A stretch of 60,000 nucleotides of DNA from Symsagittifera roscoffensis (taxonomy: Eukaryota > Xenacoelomorpha > Acoela > Convolutidae): contig NC_087063.1 of the NCBI RefSeq assembly GCF_963678635.1, positions 42,982,759-43,042,758 of the forward strand, given 5' to 3'. Numbering within the stretch: position 1 is the stretch's first letter; each line of letters starts with the position of its first letter. This document shows positions 1 to 9,533 of this stretch, one piece after another. A program made the position numbers and the translations under genes. Under the pieces are notes generated by a model, which worked only from the letters and a program-made list of their open reading frames with translations, had not been told where the DNA came from and ran no database searches.

Positions 1-154
1 TGCAAAGTTAGTGTGGATGCTGCAGTTTTTTATATTCCAAATTTTTACATGCAAAAATTGTGTCTATTTTGGTGCCACGTTTTGCTGCATCGCATTGGCA
101 ATTTATTAGCATATGTAGCTGCTTACTTTGTGACTAGTGTCTGCCGATTGTTGA

Positions 155-225
155 GCGTCCGTGGCCGAAAGGGCAAGGAATGAAACTTTAATTCTCGAGA
201 TTGGAGGTTCGAATCTGAAACGTAG
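155..225 (+). repeat. Degenerate tRNA-like module (class II-like)
   Basis: A box-A-like GTGGCCGAAAGGGC (161-174) is followed about 32 bp later by the B-box-like GGTTCGAATCT (206-216), the layout of a Leu/Ser tRNA or a SINE head derived from one. The acceptor stem does not pair, so it is not a working tRNA gene. The conserved GCAGCTTCGCCTCTGTGTCAAA-type motif follows at 261-284. Confidence 0.55.
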
Positions 226-639
226 CAAAGGTTTGTCATATTCTTGCTAGTGTTTTCTAAGCGCAGCTTCGCCTCTGTGTCAAACTTCTTTTTCTTTAAA
301 TGTCTTGTAATTGAGAAGCATACTTTTTTCCGAAAAGATTTTTTTTAATCTGTAAGAAATTGAACTAACTTTCTTTATTACGCTTACTAAGCAAGCGTTG
401 TCAAATTGGAATTTGGCTTTTTTCGGGTTAACTATTTTAACAAAATCAGTTGAATCCCTTCTTTTCACTTCTCTTCTTGTCTTCACTTCTTTCTACCTTC
501 TCTTAACATGTTTCAGGTTGCTTCCCTCTTCTTTGCCTGGAGGTAAATTAGTTCCTCTTGTTCCCTTAATTTTTTTTCAGTATCAAGGAAATTGAAAAAA
601 AACGACCAAATTGAGTTGTTGGGTTTTCGTTTAATCGCT

Positions 640-1180
640 CAGGTTTTGTCGGCTAAATTGCCACCGAGAATTTTGCTTGTGCTGTAGACAATTTTCCTTG
701 TAGTTGCAAATGTGGTTCATTCTATATTCAAGTGGGGACTTGAAAGGTTTTTAAACTTTTTTTTGATAAAATCTTTGTTTTTTTTTCGGTTCAGTTGGTG
801 TCTGCTCAAAGATGGTCGGCTTAGTTGGCACATCACTGTCTTTTTTTGCTGTAAGCAACTTTTAATTGTAGTTGCAATTACAAATACTGTTCATTCTAGT
901 TTCAAAGGGGACTTGAAAGATTTTAAGTATAAATTAAAAAAAAAAATTTTTTTTCGTTTCCAGTGGTTTCATCTCAAGATTGTTGGCTGTGTTACCACAT
1001 AACTGATTTTTGATGTGTTCTAAACAATTTTTGTTATAGTTACAAATACACTGTTTAACGTGGGACTTAAAACATTTTTTAAAAAATAAAAATCATACTT
1101 TTTCGGCTCAATTTATGTCTGCTCAAAGATTGTCGGTTTTGTTTCTTTTCGTAAATTTTTTTTCGTTGTTGCTGATTTAA
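640..1180 (+). repeat. Tandem repeat, about 170-bp unit, three or more diverged copies
   Basis: The same order of words recurs: TCGGCTTAGTTGGCACATC, a GCTGTAAGCAACTT-like word, TTGTAGTTGCAA, a GGGGACTTGAAA word, a T-rich stretch, then GTGTCTGCTCAAAGAT. The copies are related to the array at 3720-4150 and to the 3' parts of the composite repeats elsewhere in the window. Confidence 0.65.
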
Positions 1181-1863
1181 AATTCAAGTGTCCGGCATAT
1201 TTGCCTGGATTGAACTTGTATCGAGACATCACAAAAAAACTAGGTTATATAAATTTTCATTTCGGCTTTTCATGTTTTTATTTCATGTTAGTGTTAAATC
1301 GCAAGTGGTGCAAAGCTCCTCTTCGCCTCTGTGTCAAAAGTCGATGAGCGTAGTGAGGAACCTTATACTGATCGTGATAATTTTTTTTCTGGGAAAAATC
1401 TTTAAAAATTTCTAGGCTCAGGTTTGATTTTTTGCGGTTTGACATTGGCTTATTTAAACGATGGCAAACTTCCCTATCGAGCAGCCATAGTATAAAGGTC
1501 ACGAAAAACGTGATCGATTTCTACAGAGGGTTTTTTTTCATATTTCCCAGCGGGATAAGAAAACTTAATTATTGGAATACTTTTCTCAAATTGAGTTAGT
1601 TTTGTCAAAAAATTTCAATCATAGATTTTTCTTGAAAGTCAAATAGCTTCCAGGTCATATCTTTTTTATTCTGAATTTCGAGGTTTTTGAAAATACGAGA
1701 TAGTTTCTTTTCTGTTTCCTTGCGTGTCTTGACTCTTTTCCAATTGTCTGTTGACTAGTCAGGTGGCTTTCCTGTAAAAATTCCAAATTTTTTTTCGGCT
1801 CAATAAGCGTCTACCCACGTTCTGTCGGCTTATAACAGGTAATTGTTATAACAGGCTACCCAC

Positions 1864-1899
1864 GCTTTTAACAATTATCGCGCGGTAATTGTTAAAAGC
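1864..1899. repeat. Short perfect inverted repeat (hairpin)
   Basis: GCTTTTAACAATTA (1864-1877) and TAATTGTTAAAAGC (1886-1899) are perfect reverse complements around an 8-nt GC-rich loop. No gene adjoins it and its function is unknown. Confidence 0.7.
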
Positions 1900-2159
1900 T
1901 TTTTTTAAGTGGTTATCTTTCTGAAAAACAACCAAAAAATTTTGTAATTAACCTGTAATTTTGCCCAAAAAAAATTATTCCGGTTCTTTAACTAATCGCT
2001 AGCTTTCGAAATTTGCCTTAAACCATCTGAATTTATGATTTGAGTATAAAAATTTCCATCTTATCTTTTTTCCCAAACGATTTCATGAACTGTTAATTTG
2101 GTCAAATGAGTGTTCGTCAATTTAAAGAACAATAGAAAAAAGATAGCTCTTGCTTAGAC

Positions 2160-2362
2160 TTTACACTTCCGAAAGCAAGTGAGTGTCTTGTAATCGGGAG
2201 CTAGACTTTTTCCTCGTAAACAACTTTTCTTACATCTGAACTTGAAATTAAAGTTACCATATTAGTCAGCCTAAGCAATTTCGAAACTGTTTTTGACCTG
2301 GCTTAGAGGTAACGCGGTTGTCTCAGCACGCTGAGGTGTGGGGTTCGAGTCCCGGCCGTACC
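2160..2362 (+). repeat. Composite repeat: conserved head plus tRNA-like module
   Basis: The head (about 2160-2230) contains AAGCAAGTG, TTGTAATCGGGAGCTAGAC and a TTTTTCC tract. This word order is repeated at 3485, 14250, 39480, 44500 and 46980. It is followed by box-A-like TGGCTTAGAGG (2299-2309) and B-box GGTTCGAGTCC (2342-2352). The predicted T-arm has mismatches, so this is a tRNA-derived repeat and not a tRNA gene. Confidence 0.6.
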
Positions 2363-2739
2363 TTAGTTTTTTCAGTATAAATGAAATTATTTAAAATTCC
2401 GGGAAAAATTAAATTGTCTGATTTTTTGTCTGTTTGTTTTGTCGCCTTTGTCTGTTTGTTTTGTCGCCTTATTTGCCTTATTGTAGAATTTTTAATTGTG
2501 CTTTCAGCAAGTTTGTCGTAGATGCATTCGCATTAATTTGAAACTTAATTGCTCTAAAAAAAATTTGTCAACAGTTTCTTATTCAATGAGTGGCTGTTTT
2601 TGGCTCAATGAACACACACTGTCGGCTTTTTTGGCTCAATGAATGCAGTGTCGGCTTAGTGGCCGCTTGTTGAAAAATTAAACTTTCATTTAATGCTTTT
2701 TGATGTTTCTTGACTATTTTTCTAGAATTTTTTCCCAAC

Positions 2740-3275
2740 ATATATATTTTCGATTTTGTTTTTTCCGTCCTACTTTTTATTCGCTAGCTTGCAATGCTGT
2801 GCTCGCATTGGGTTGCAAGTGATGAGAAGCTCCTGTTTGCCTCTGTGTGAAAAACTGGAAGTTAAATTATGCGCTTTTTCAAACAGTATTTTTCCTCGTT
2901 TACATTTTTTCTTACGAGCGACAGGTCTCGGATTCGATTCCCGGCCGGAACTTGTTTTTTTTTACACTCAGTTTATATATACATTGTATGTGTGCCTTTT
3001 AAGATTCTTCCGACTTGGTCTAGATGTAAAGAACGCGACTTCGGAGCATACGGTTTTGGGTTCGATCCCCAGTGAGACAGTTTTTTTTGAGATATGTACA
3101 AAATTGAACTTGTTTATTGTAGAGCCACGTGATCCAGAAGTAAAGCCTTCGGTACAGAAAGTCTCAGGTTCGAATCCCGGCCGGTCCTTCTCTTTCGTCA
3201 TGAAGAAAATGTTTCTTAAAAGTTTAATATTCGGACTATCGTTTTTCTTTTTATTTTTTGTCGGCTTACTGTACA
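2740..3275 (+). repeat. 535-bp unit with three tRNA-like modules, copy 1
   Basis: Three B-box-like motifs follow one another: GGATTCGATTCCC near 2930, GGGTTCGATCCCC at 3058-3070 and CAGGTTCGAATCCCGG at 3165-3180. The unit starts with a TATATATTTTCGATTTTG word, includes a variant of the small hairpin near 2829, and ends at CTTACTGTACA. A near-identical copy lies at 4395-4930. Confidence 0.75.
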
Positions 3276-3484
3276 AAGTATGGATTTTTTTCTTAAAGCA
3301 TCAAGATTCTAATTTTTTAAGCAGTATACTATAATTGAAAGTTGGTCTGTAGTCTGTATGCTGACCAATTTTGATTTTGCTTTTAGTGAACATTAGTGCG
3401 AAACGTGGTGGTATAAGCAAGCTCTTTAGCCATATCACTTAGCCCTATGATGATTTTGCTCAGTTTTGGGAATAATATTACTCT

Positions 3485-3660
3485 TACGAGAGCAAGTGTC
3501 TTGTAATCGGGAACTAGACTTTTTCCATTAAACAATTTTTACAAATCTTACTTGCTTTATTATTAAAGCCTAACAACTGACAGGTTCGTTCTCATTTAGG
3601 CTAGAGGAAGCGCCGCCGCGTTTGCACTCTAATATCAGAGTTCGAGTCCCGGCCGCACCT
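3485..3660 (+). repeat. Composite repeat head plus tRNA-like module
   Basis: The head words AGAGCAAGTG, TCTTGTAATCGGGAACTAGAC and TTTTTCC are followed by a tRNA-like stretch with B-box GAGTTCGAGTCCC (3638-3650) and the tail GGCCGCACC. It is parallel to 2160-2362. Confidence 0.6.
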
Positions 3661-3719
3661 TAATTTTTTCAGTATGTATGCAATTGAATGTTTTTTTTTC
3701 AGTTAAAATGGAAATGTTT

Positions 3720-4150
3720 GTCTGCGCACGTTTGGTCGGCTTAGGTGCCACATCACGGTTTTTGCTTGTGCTTTAAGCAACTTCCCTTGTAGTTACAAGT
3801 GCATGCGTTCTTCGTGCAGTTTCGGGGGGACTTGAAATTTAATTTTTTTAAATTGTTTTTTTTTTGTCTCAAGTGGTGTCTTCAAAGAGTGTCGGCTCCG
3901 CTGCCACTTCGCGGTTTTTGCTTGTGCTGTAAACAAATTTCATTTTAATTGCAAGTGCATGCGTTCTATATTTAATTTCAGGGGGACTTGAAACTTCCTA
4001 ATTCTTTTTAAAAAATTTTTTGTCTCAAGTGGTGTCTGTTCAAGGAGTGTCGGCTCCGTTGCCACATCGCCGTTTTTGCTTGTGCTCTAAGCAAATTTCA
4101 TTGTAGCTGCAAGTACAAGTGTTTTTTATGGTAGTTTCAAGAGGAACTTA
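3720..4150 (+). repeat. Tandem repeat, three units of about 170 bp
   Basis: Each unit contains GTCGGCT, GCCAC, GTTTTTGCTTGTGCT, AAGCAA or AAACAA, TGCAAGT, GCGTTC, and GGGGACTTGAAA followed by a T-run and CTCAAGTGGTGTC. Units 2 and 3 are closest to each other. The family is the same as at 640-1180. Confidence 0.7.
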
Positions 4151-4195
4151 AAGAACTAGACTTTGGTATAAAATAAGTAAAACTCCTCTTTAGTG

Positions 4196-4372
4196 CATTT
4201 GAAGTAGTAATTAATTTTTCAAATTTATTTATTGAAATAATTTTTTTTTGGATTTGTAGTCTTCGTCAAGGGTTTTATTTTTTCAACTTATGCTGAGTAG
4301 TTTCAAGGGTTTTTTTTAATCTCACAAATTGAATTAATTAGGTTATCTCAAGTTGGGTTAATTTTCGATTTA
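4196..4372 (+). repeat. Dispersed repeat, shared with 5665-6038
   Basis: Two blocks recur at about 5665-6038: one starts AAAACTCCTCTTTA and runs to GGATTTGTAGT, the other starts AACTTATGCTGAGTAGTTTC and runs to TCAAGTTGGGTTAATTTT. In the second copy about 200 bp of other sequence lies between the blocks, so the copies differ by an insertion or deletion. Confidence 0.65.
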
Positions 4373-4394
4373 TATATTTATTATATATATATAT

Positions 4395-4930
4395 ATATAT
4401 ATTTTCGATTTTGTTTTTTCCGTCTTACTTTTTATTCGCTAGCTTGCAATGCTGTGCTCGCATTGGATTGCAAGTGATGAGAAGCTCCTGTTTGCCTCTG
4501 TGTGAAAAACTGGAAGTTAAATTATGCGCATTTTCAAACAGTATTTTTTTCCACGTTTACATTTTTTCTTACGAGCGACAGGTCTCGGATTCGATTCCCG
4601 GCCGGAACTTGTTTTTTTTACACTCTGTGTATATATACATTGTATGTGTGCCTTTTAAGATTCTTCAGACTTGGTCTAGATGTAAAGAACGCGACTTCGG
4701 AGCATAAGGTTTTGGGTTCGATCTCCAGCGAGACAGTTTTTTTGAGATATGTACAAAATTGAACTTGTTTCTTGTAGAGCCACGTGATCCAGAAGTAAAG
4801 CCTTCGGTACAGAAAGTCTCAGGTTCGAATCCCGGCCGGTCCTTCTCTTTCGTCATAGAGAAAATATTTCTTAAAAGTTTATTATTCGGACTATCGTTTT
4901 TCTTTCTATTTTTTGTCGGCTTACTGTACA
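4395..4930 (+). repeat. 535-bp unit with three tRNA-like modules, copy 2
   Basis: This matches 2740-3275 almost base for base from ATTTTCGATTTTG to CTTACTGTACA, with a few substitutions and small indels. It starts right after an (AT)n tract at 4382-4402, which may have guided insertion or recombination. Confidence 0.75.
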
Positions 4931-5102
4931 GTCAGATTTGTTCCGTTGGTAATTTAAAAAATTAAATGTCGACATGTTTGCCTAATTTGAGCTTTTATCG
5001 AGGAATAAAAAAAAGTTTGATTTTTGGTTGACCTAGTTTTTTCCAATATTTTTCATCTTTTTGACCTATGTTTTTTAATGCTTGTGTTATTTCGCAAGAG
5101 AT

Positions 5103-5120
5103 ACGAAGCTCCGCTTCGCC
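5103..5120 (+). repeat. Conserved small hairpin motif
   Basis: ACGAAGCTCCGCTTCGCC can form a stem of CGAAGC and GCTTCG around a TCC loop. It is one of at least nine copies of the same motif in the window, all in the same orientation. Confidence 0.6.
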
Positions 5121-5664
5121 TGTGTTGAAAAAAGTTTAGATTTTGTCTGCAAATGTGTTATCTTCTTGGACGAAATTATATTTCATAATTTTATATTGGA
5201 CGCATTTGAATTGAAAATCAAATTTCAGTTACAATCTTCAGGTACAGTTGTTTGAAGTTTTAAGTCTTAACGATAATGGATTTTTTAAATAATTAGGTAA
5301 AGTTTTTTCCTTTTTTGTTCTGACCGTAAGATCTTTTTGCAATTGCATTATCTACCAAGCTGACTTTAAAGCTCGCCCATGAATAACATAGGGAAATTGG
5401 GGTGATATTTATTTCGCTCTGAGTTATTAATTGTCGGTTAGATTTATATAACTCCCACGGGCAAAAAACAAATTTTGAACGCCGTTCCACAAATCGGGCT
5501 ATTTAGATTATATTTGTTTTTTTTTGAAATCGTTATAGCTGAAAGAGCTTCAATATCATGCAGTTAGTTCTGAAAAAGTAATGCGAGAAAAGAGTTTTTT
5601 CCTGGCTTTGAGTTCCGTTAACAATTTCTGTTTTGATTTTTTGACACGCTCAATTTCTTGAAAA

Positions 5665-6038
5665 TTTAAGTAAAACTCCTCTTTATTTCATTTGAAGTAG
5701 TAATTAATTTTTCAAATTTACTTATTGAAATATTTTTTTTTGGATTTGTAGTTTTCGTCCCAATTTCTGTCGACTGATTTTTGTTCCCAGTGCAAATAAT
5801 ATTATCTGGGTTTTTCTTGTTTTGATTCTTGGGTTTTTCATTTTCTTGATGCAAACAGTTTTTACTATAATTGAAAGTTGTTCTGTAGTTTGTAAATTGA
5901 CCAACTCTGAAGTGATCTTTTTTCGGTTAATTGGGTTCGACTTAATTTATCGGCTTAGTCAACTTATGCTGAGTAGTTTCAAGGGCTTTATTCTCACAAA
6001 TTGGGTTAATTAGGTTATCTCAAGTTGGGTTAATTTTA
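5665..6038 (+). repeat. Dispersed repeat, second copy of 4196-4372
   Basis: It carries the same two blocks as 4196-4372, here separated by an additional segment of about 200 bp. No gene is visible. Confidence 0.6.
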
Positions 6039-6294
6039 TCAAAAAGTGGCCATCATACTTTTTATTGAAATTCAAAGAACTAAAAGCCTTAAGTTTTTTT
6101 TCTCTGAAATTCGAAAGTTGAAGTTTTTCAAAAAACGATCCGTTTTTTTCTTTTTCCTGGCGTTGAAAAACTCTTCTAACCCTCCGTTAGCTATGTTCAA
6201 ACTGCCTGTTGAGTATATTTGTTATGAAATAATTCATAAAAAATATTTCTTTCAATTTATTGATATATCATTTCACACAACTTTTCGGTTGTTC

Positions 6295-8367
6295 TCAAGT
6301 TGTTTCTGTTTCTTCATCAGCTTCGTCTTTAACGTTTGGAGTTGAGGGGTTGCTGACAAAAGCAACTGCACCAGAAATGTCATCGATTGCCTTCTTGCCA
6401 GCATAATATTTTCTCCCTTTACCTCCTTTCGACTTCTTTTTGCCTAACTTTTTGCTTTCTTTTGGCTTTTTGTCTGTTGAATAACTGTTACCCTTGGAGT
6501 AATTGGTTTTTGCTTTAGATTTTCCTTTTCGTTCAGAAAGCGGAACATTATAAGCACGAGGGACGCGAAATGAGTTCAACTTCTTCTGTGGTACTTTCTG
6601 TGTCGTTAGATTTGAAGTACTAGCGTCCGCATACGAAGAATCCTCGTCCATCCGAGCAGATCTCAGTCGGCTCTCAATTCGATTCATAGCTTCGTTCAAG
6701 TCAATCATGTAACTGTTGTCACGGCTGTCTTTTATATTCACGGGGATCTCAAAATCAACCTCGCTTTGAGAGATTTCTTTTGTTTTTGCACCTTTTTCAT
6801 CGGCTAAATCAAATGATAATTTGCTCGTTATAGTTTTGATAAATCAAGTTTTTTGACGATTGTAAAAAAAATAAATATAAATCAGGGGGCGGATTTAGGG
6901 GGAGGAGGGAACGCCCTGTTTCCCTTCAGGGATTCGGCCCTCCTTTGGTATTATTTTACGAAATTGCTTTTTGGCCAACAATCCTTCAAATTTTCTAAAG
7001 GCGACTTTGGCGGCAATATATACAAATTTTGAACGAAGTGCTCGCAGAAAAACCGCGATTTTTTGGTCAATATTTTCCAAAAGGCGCCCAAAAATTTATA
7101 TCAGCCCCTGATGTAAACGCCATTTTAGTTTCGAAATTTCAAATATAAACTTAACGACGATGGCTTAAATGCGATTCAGGTATTGAAAACAATTTAATCG
7201 GAGGCCTTTGAATACGCAAAGTTTCGTGCTCCAAGCTATATTCCAATCTAGCACTGACTGACCTTGTTTCTCGTTTTTCTGTCGCAGTTCTTCAATCCAT
7301 TTATCAATGTTGTACTGACTACCCCCGAAGCGCATTTCATCTGCCAGTTTGTAAGCATAATGCAAGTTACCCCTAAACTTGACCCGAACTGGCGAAATAA
7401 GAACTCCAATATCGGGTAGCTTCAAAATAGTTCTCTTGACTGGTTGAATCTCAATTGGTGGCTTTAATTGAGGCGAGGGTTTTAACTCCGGGTGTTTAAA
7501 TTCGTCCACTGTTTCAACTCTGGGACCAAAATGCCAGTCTTGATTCCGCTCCTCGACTGCCTTTGTGAAAATGGAGTCTGGATACTTGACTCCTCTGTAA
7601 TTGCAGATATTTTGCATACTGATTGAAAGCGAGTCGGTTTCAGGGTTGCAAACTGTTTCCATAGAGTGAAGAGACTGTTGATAGTGATATATCAGAACAG
7701 GTGATTGTAAATACTAATGTTTTCTTCTGTTTCTTGATTGAATTTTTATTGTATTCAACGTAGTTCACGTAATTTATTTTAAATTTGTTATATTTGTTTC
7801 ACGTTATTTGTTTCAAATGAGTTCAAAAGGTTAAATTTTCATTGTATTCAACTGACATCACGCATTTTGTTGTATGTGAATTTAATTACTAGAAGTTTAA
7901 TTTATCTAATTAATAAACAACTTCTGTTTCTGATATATCACCTGATTGACTCCAAAGCGATCCATCATTTCCACGTTGATAGCTCGGAACAAGTAATTCT
8001 TAGTTTCGTTTAATTTCCGAAATGTGGGCGAGTTAGAGCGAGAGTTGAAATTGTTTTCGTTTGATACATAAACAATTTTGTCTGGACACTTTTCAGGCGA
8101 AGAGTTCCGGAAAAAACTGCATCTGGTTTTAAAAGTGTTCGGTCTGAATTTTGGAAGTCCTCTAGTACAAAACTTGTGATCAAAAGGCAGCTGGTTCGAT
8201 TGTTCACTGTTTTGGTCGATATTTTGATCCGATTTGCTTAATCCGGTTTCTCTGCTTTTGTAGTAACTTGAAGGCTCCGTTAGAAGAGTGGGGTTTTGCC
8301 TTCTGCAGGAATTTGTACGGAAACCGGCAGGACCGGATCTGCGTTGATGCAAAGGCCAGCCAGTCAT
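6295..8367 (-). CDS. Unknown three-exon gene, 448-aa basic protein
   Basis: I do not recognise the family. The exons, in transcript order, are 8367-7942, 7674-7263 and 6803-6295. The donors are CAG|GTGATA and AAG|GTCAGT, the acceptors AACAG and TTTAG, and the phases (0 and 1) join without a shift. The start is the ATG at 8367 and the stop is at 6295-6297. The first exon (residues 1-142) is Ser/Asn/Arg-rich and probably disordered. The middle (about 145-279) looks more ordered, with Trp- and Tyr-containing segments, a Pro-rich stretch, and a helix ending in WIEELRQKNEKQ. Residues about 371-417 are very Lys-rich, like a nuclear or nucleolar signal, and the tail is acidic. There is no signal peptide or membrane segment. 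Its 5' end faces that of the CEP83 gene, so they may share a promoter region. The consistent splice frames argue that it is a real gene. Confidence 0.65.
6883..7110 (+). mobile_element. Decayed hAT-type MITE in an intron
   Basis: The left end CAGGGGGCGGATTTAGG and the right end ATATCAGCCCCTG are imperfect terminal inverted repeats of the family seen intact at 56985-57388. The 8-bp flanks ATATAAAT and ATGTAAAC match at 6 of 8 positions, as expected for an old target duplication. Internal words such as GGCGGCAATATATACAAATTT also match that family. It lies in intron 2 of the unknown minus-strand gene. Confidence 0.6.
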
Positions 8368-9530
8368 TTTAGTCCCAGTTTTCGTATCAATTCAGACCAG
8401 TTTTTCATGTTTTCAAATGGAGTTTCCCATTATATATTTGTTTTGTATTCAGTAGATGGACATTTTATGGCTCAATTGTTTATGGCTTTTGTTTTGAATA
8501 AGGAAGCCTAAACGAAGAAGATGGTGGTATGAAGCATGCTGGATAAACGGAGGCTTTCAACCATACTTGCTTCTATTGATTGGAATTTTGAAGCTAGCTG
8601 ATCAATTTGCGTATGGCAATACGTTTTTTTGTTTTTACAGTACTAGCTAGCATCTTCGATTTACGATTTACAAAATTTATTGGTTTATCGACAATTATAA
8701 TTTTCGTGGCGTGTGAACGGTTGCAGATTGAGAGCAATTGTCTGCGAAGGGAGGAAAAGAACAAAGAAATTGGGAATTTTACTTATTAGGGAGGATGGCG
8801 ATAATACCCTTGGTTCTGAATTTTTAGGATTTATGAACGTGGTGAATACTCTTATATAGGTCTTGGTGATGTATATTTCTTCAGGAATAAGTCTTGAATT
8901 TTGTTCACGCTAAAGTTTGATTTTTCGCGGTTTGACTTTTCATTTCTTTTAAGTTAAGTTCATTTCTTTTCTTAAAAGGAAGGCAAACTCCACTATTGAA
9001 CAGCGAAAGTTTAAAATTCACAAAAAACGCGATCGACTGTTAGTTTCGGAAATAGTTTTGTGAAATTGGTCTAATTTTTTTAAATAAAAAGTGTGTCAAT
9101 CATAAATTGTCCTTGAAATTCAAAGAGCTTTAAGGCCATATATATTTTAAATTTTCTTTGATAAATTTTTTTGTTTCCCTGCGTTCATGACTTTTTTCCA
9201 ACTGTCTGTCTGTTGGCTGTTATGATTTTTTTTGGTTGTTTTGGAGCTCACCCTCTCTCCTCTAGTTTTGGAGCTCACCCTCTCTCCTCTAATAAAGTTT
9301 TTAGCTGAGCTTATGCATGTCAGTCTTTTGACATTTTGACGTTGAATGCATTCGTTTTGCTGGTTTTAATCAACACCAGAACTTTAAGACTGTAATGCTT
9401 AACCAATCAAAGACCAGTGTGAACGCGGTTAGATTGAGTGAGAGTGAAAAGAAAACTATAAATGATGACTTTAGCGAAACTTTCAGAGTGAAACTTGAGT
9501 CCTTAAGAGTCATAACTCTTTCAGAATGTG
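8368..9530. promoter_or_regulatory. Divergent intergenic region, possible shared promoter
   Basis: This 1.16-kb stretch separates the start codons of the unknown minus-strand gene and the CEP83 homologue. I see a TATAAAT word at 9457-9463 on the plus strand, about 70 bp before the CEP83 start, and a 26-27-bp direct duplication (GGAGCTCACCCTCTCTCCTC core) at about 9239-9291. No coding exon is recognisable. The promoter role is inferred from gene orientation. Confidence 0.35.
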
Positions 9531-9533
9531 ATG
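9526..9533 (+). promoter_or_regulatory. Start-stop mini-uORF overlapping the CEP83 start
   Basis: The sequence ATGTGATG holds an ATG followed directly by TGA (9526-9531), and the TGA shares its last base with the CEP83 ATG (9531-9533). If the transcript includes this position, ribosomes would terminate on the main start. If TTTCAG (9519-9524) is a splice acceptor, the mRNA body would begin just 5' of it. Confidence 0.4.

Larger units (their letters stand above)
1..6294. other. Gene-free, repeat-rich stretch
   Basis: I see no exon with conserved protein content here. The stretch is T-rich on the plus strand. It holds tRNA-like modules with B-box motifs, tandem units of about 170 bp, two near-identical 535-bp units, and copies of a short hairpin motif. 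These are listed separately. The open frames present lie inside repeats or homopolymer-rich sequence and look like chance. Confidence 0.7.

Noticed and set aside
2290-2362. Functional tRNA gene
   Set aside because: The A- and B-box motifs are present, but the T-arm and acceptor stem have mismatches, and the block recurs within a repeat family.
2756-3334. 192-codon open frame as a gene
   Set aside because: It lies wholly inside the duplicated tRNA-like unit, its product is Phe-rich low complexity, and the same sequence in the second copy is frameshifted.
9528-9530. GTG as the start codon of the CEP83 frame
   Set aside because: Eukaryotic initiation is expected at the ATG three bases later (9531).
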